A DNA stretch of 50,857 nt, taken from JADFRG01 sp964590515 (GTDB lineage Bacteria; Chloroflexota; Anaerolineae; Anaerolineales; E44-bin32). Below, piece after piece: positions 48,790 through 50,857 of this stretch. Every line of letters begins with the position of its first letter. The first letter of the stretch is position 1. The translations under genes were made by a program, and so were the position numbers. Under the pieces are notes generated by a model that made no database searches, was not told the DNA's origin, and was given only the letters and a program-made list of their open reading frames with translations. The stretch is taken from NCBI GenBank assembly GCA_964590515.1, contig CAZPZD010000012.1, forward strand, positions 1 to 50,857. Direction: 5' to 3'.

Positions 48790-50207
48790 CGCTCTTCCCT
48801 CTTAACCGCTTCCCACAGCCGGTCCATCTCCTCGGGCGTCAGGTCATCGAGCCGGGACCCCTGTTCGCGGGACAGAGCGATCATCCGGTCAAATCGAGAC
48901 CGGAATCGCTGATTGGCCTGGCGCAGCTCGGACTCCGGATCCGCGTCGAGCCAGCGAGCATAATTGACAACCGTAAAGAGCAGGTCTCCGATTTCCCGGG
49001 TCCGGGCCTCCGGGTCGGCGGCTGCGTCGATCTCATCCAGCTCTTCCTGGATTTTCATCCGGACCCCGGCTGCGCTGGGCCAGTCGAAGCCGAGCCGGCT
49101 GGCCCGGCCCTGCAGTTCGGCAGCCTGTGCCAGAGCCGGGAAGGAACTTGGGACGCCCGCCAGAGGACCGGTCCCGGTCTCCTGCTCCTTGAAGTGCTCC
49201 CAATTTCTTAAGACTTGGTCGACGCCGCTGACTTGCAGGTCGCCGAAGACATGCGGGTGCCGCCGGATCAGCTTGGCTTGAATCCCCGCCACCACGTCCG
49301 CCATCCTGAAGTTGGATTTTTCCGTGGCGATTTGAACCTGGAGCACGATTTGGAGTAGCAAATCTCCGAGCTCTTCTTTCAGGCTGCCGAGGTTGTCTTC
49401 ATCCAGGGCGGCCAGCGCCTCGTAGGCTTCTTCCAGCAGGTGCTTCCGAAGCGATTGGTGAGTTTGCTCCCGATCCCAGGGGCAACCGTCGGGTGCCCGC
49501 AGTCGGGCCACGGTGTTTTGCAGCGTTTCAAAGGAAGAGTCGACCGGCAGGGCCGAAACGTACAAGGTGGTGAGATCCCCGATCGAATCGCTTTGATCGA
49601 TTTCATAGAGCTTGACCCACTCGACCCGTTCATCGGCCAGGCTTGCCCGGTGGATCAGGGCGACCGGATGCTCCTCCGGATACTGGTTCATCAGCGACAG
49701 CTTGAGTTCTCCGGCCAGAAATGGGGAGTGAAGTTGGCACACCAACGCCCCCAGGTCCGGGGGAAAGGGTGGATGATGCCCGGCTGCCAGGCCGATCGCG
49801 TCGACGATCGCCAGCCCATCGAGCGCATCCAGTCCGAGGGCGGCCAGGCTCGGTTCCATGAAACTGATCCCAGGGATCAGCCGAAGTCTGATTCCGGCCT
49901 GGCGGAGTCCTTGAACCGTCGCTTCCCCGACGCTGGGGTCGCCGGGCACCGCGTACACGGCGCCGGGTGGCAACCCGCTGAGCCGATCGACGATAGCCCG
50001 GTATACGTCGCTGAAGTCCGAGAAGCGTTCGTAGGTATCGTCGAACGAAACCAGCTCAACGTCGGGAGGCAGGCCGGCGACCGCGGGGTGGGTTGCGGTC
50101 CGCAGGTAGAGGGTGCCAGCATTTTCCAGGACGCTCCAGGCCTCGCGGGTGATCATGCGTGGGTTGCCTGGTCCGAGACCGACTACCGTTAATCTCTGCT
50201 CAGTCAA
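48786..50207 (-). CDS. yabN: Tetrapyrrole methylase-MazG fusion (YabN type)
   Basis: A 473-residue protein. Residues 1-220 form a tetrapyrrole-methylase-like domain (LTVVGLGPGNPRMITREA, YAVPGDPSVGEATVQ) and residues 230-470 form two MazG nucleotide pyrophosphohydrolase units (CPWDREQTHQSLRKHLLEEAYE, EELGDLLLQIVLQVQIA, then EIGDLLFTVVNYARWL). MazG hydrolyses nucleoside triphosphates, including damaged ones. The start is TTG with AGGAGG five bases before it. A hairpin between rpsI and this gene may limit readthrough. Confidence 0.93.
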   Translation of the reverse strand: MTEQRLTVVGLGPGNPRMITREAWSVLENAGTLYLRTATHPAVAGLPPDVELVSFDDTYERFSDFSDVYRAIVDRLSGLPPGAVYAVPGDPSVGEATVQGLRQAGIRLRLIPGISFMEPSLAALGLDALDGLAIVDAIGLAAGHHPPFPPDLGALVCQLHSPFLAGELKLSLMNQYPEEHPVALIHRASLADERVEWVKLYEIDQSDSIGDLTTLYVSALPVDSSFETLQNTVARLRAPDGCPWDREQTHQSLRKHLLEEAYEALAALDEDNLGSLKEELGDLLLQIVLQVQIATEKSNFRMADVVAGIQAKLIRRHPHVFGDLQVSGVDQVLRNWEHFKEQETGTGPLAGVPSSFPALAQAAELQGRASRLGFDWPSAAGVRMKIQEELDEIDAAADPEARTREIGDLLFTVVNYARWLDADPESELRQANQRFRSRFDRMIALSREQGSRLDDLTPEEMDRLWEAVKREER

Positions 50208-50227
50208 GCCAACCTCCTCAAAACGAT

Positions 50228-50260
50228 CAAGGCCGAGGCGATCGTCCCGCCTCGGCCTTG
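50228..50260 (-). terminator. Strong hairpin between rpsI and yabN
   Basis: CAAGGCCGAGGC (50228-50239) and GCCTCGGCCTTG (50249-50260) pair perfectly over 12 bases with a nine-base loop. On the minus strand the T tract after it is weak (ATCGTTTTG), so it may be a partial terminator or attenuator rather than a full stop. Confidence 0.5.
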
Positions 50261-50299
50261 TTTGGGGCCATCCTTCCGGAGCCGACCGGTGCCCGAAGC

Positions 50300-50695
50300 T
50301 CAGCGCTTGGTGTAGGTCGGAGCCTTGCGTGCCCGCTTGAGACCAGGCTTCTTGCGTTCCTTTACCCGCGCATCTCGAGTCAGCATGCCTGCCTGGCGCA
50401 AGATCGGACGCAGGGTGGCATCCATCTTGACCAATGCTCGCGCCACCCCATGCTGGACGGCGGTCGTCTGACCGGAAACTCCGCCGCCCGATACTGCAGC
50501 AGAGATGTCCAGCTTGCCTTCGTACTGCACCGCCCGCAGCGGAGCCAGCACCCGATCCAGGTCTCCAAACCGCGGAAAGTATTCTGCTCCAGGTTTTTGG
50601 TTGATCACGATCGCCCCACTCCCCGATACGATCCGGACCCGAGCAGTGCTTTCCTTTCTCCGTCCAATCCCTTCAAAGAATCGATCTGTCATCAT
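50300..50695 (-). CDS. rpsI: Ribosomal protein S9
   Basis: A 131-residue 30S protein with the family signature GGGVSGQTTAVQHGVARAL and the basic C-terminal tail ending KAPTYTKR, which reaches toward the P-site tRNA. The ATGATG start overlaps the rplM stop codon as ATGA, so the two are coupled. Confidence 0.97.
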   Translation of the reverse strand: MMTDRFFEGIGRRKESTARVRIVSGSGAIVINQKPGAEYFPRFGDLDRVLAPLRAVQYEGKLDISAAVSGGGVSGQTTAVQHGVARALVKMDATLRPILRQAGMLTRDARVKERKKPGLKRARKAPTYTKR

Positions 50696-50857
50696 TTGGC
50701 AACTTTCTTAATCGTAAGTGCGACCTCAACCGGCTGTTGCGCCGCATGCGGGTGGTCGGCGCCTCGATAGATCTTGAGCTTCCCGATCAGCTTGCGGCCG
50801 TATCGATTGTGCGGAAGCATTCCCCAAACGGCCGCCCGGATGGCCCGCTCCGGGGTG
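50692..50857 (-). CDS. rplM: Ribosomal protein L13, C-terminal part (cut by window edge)
   Basis: The last 54 codons of L13 are present, reading TPERAIRAAVWGMLPHN and YGRKLIGKLKIYRGADHPH, both highly conserved. The gene begins outside the window. It precedes rpsI with an overlapping stop/start, the usual order for this pair. Confidence 0.95.
   Translation of the reverse strand, partial: TPERAIRAAVWGMLPHNRYGRKLIGKLKIYRGADHPHAAQQPVEVALTIKKVAK

Noticed and set aside
1..50857. Search for transposases, phage genes, toxin-antitoxin pairs, attachment sites and riboswitches
   Set aside because: None could be supported; gene content and base composition look like a stable chromosomal region.

Overview
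The window is a GC-rich stretch of a bacterial chromosome, most likely from Chloroflexota (Anaerolineae or a relative). This rests on gene content and style: TadE-type pseudopilin genes, exported proteins with Thr/Pro linkers, a Rex regulator beside obgE, an MreB gene directly after an F1 ATP synthase operon, and a tetratricopeptide protein with many Pro-x-Trp-Leu motifs. No 16S rRNA is present, so the assignment is inference. Two runs of exactly 100 N (8928-9027 and 11588-11687) are scaffold gaps and suggest a draft or metagenome-assembled genome. CopC/CopD proteins, two c-type cytochromes and a superoxide dismutase point to aerobic or facultative life.

Layout. 0-6 kb: a large TPR protein with Trp motifs and ndk on the plus strand, rsfS and thpR on the minus strand, then an L,D-transpeptidase. 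6-10 kb (minus): histidine kinase, OmpR-type regulator and a degenerate kinase/double-receiver protein. 10-14.7 kb (minus): prepilin peptidase, TadE, a von Willebrand Tad protein and a second TadE with a long Thr/Pro tail, closed by a strong terminator. 15-19 kb (plus): CopC-like protein, a CopC-CopD-cytochrome c fusion and a beta-propeller lipoprotein in overlapping frames. 19-22.5 kb (plus): a sugar aminotransferase, methyltransferase, glycosyltransferase and membrane protein, probably for a surface glycan. 22.5-26.5 kb: aspartase/fumarase, a superoxide dismutase-ferredoxin unit with visible promoter and terminator, a DMT exporter and a zinc-ribbon protein. 26.5-30.2 kb: nadD, obgE, rex, mreB. 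30.2-34.7 kb (minus): atpA-atpG-atpD-atpC without Fo or delta genes. 34.8-39.3 kb (minus): yebC-ruvC-ruvA-proC, a DUF72 protein and a zinc alcohol dehydrogenase. 39.4-41.2 kb (plus): GAF histidine kinase, tRNA-Pro(CGG) and a small cytochrome c. 41.2-50.9 kb (minus): an ABC exporter with a CrtC/AttH-like lipoprotein, pckA, a metallophosphoesterase, yabN/mazG, rpsI and the end of rplM.

How the parts may connect. The most useful regulatory observation is a Rex-like operator (12 of 14 consensus positions) over the candidate atpA promoter, with a weaker one (11 of 14) by the sod promoter; rex itself lies between these loci. NADH/NAD+ sensing may therefore control energy genes here. Several promoters sit so close to start codons that leaderless mRNAs are likely. 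No CRISPR array, phage, transposase or defence island was seen. The least explained items are the Trp-motif TPR protein, the TadE/vWA surface cluster, the MreB with an altered nucleotide loop, and the CopC-CopD-cytochrome fusion.
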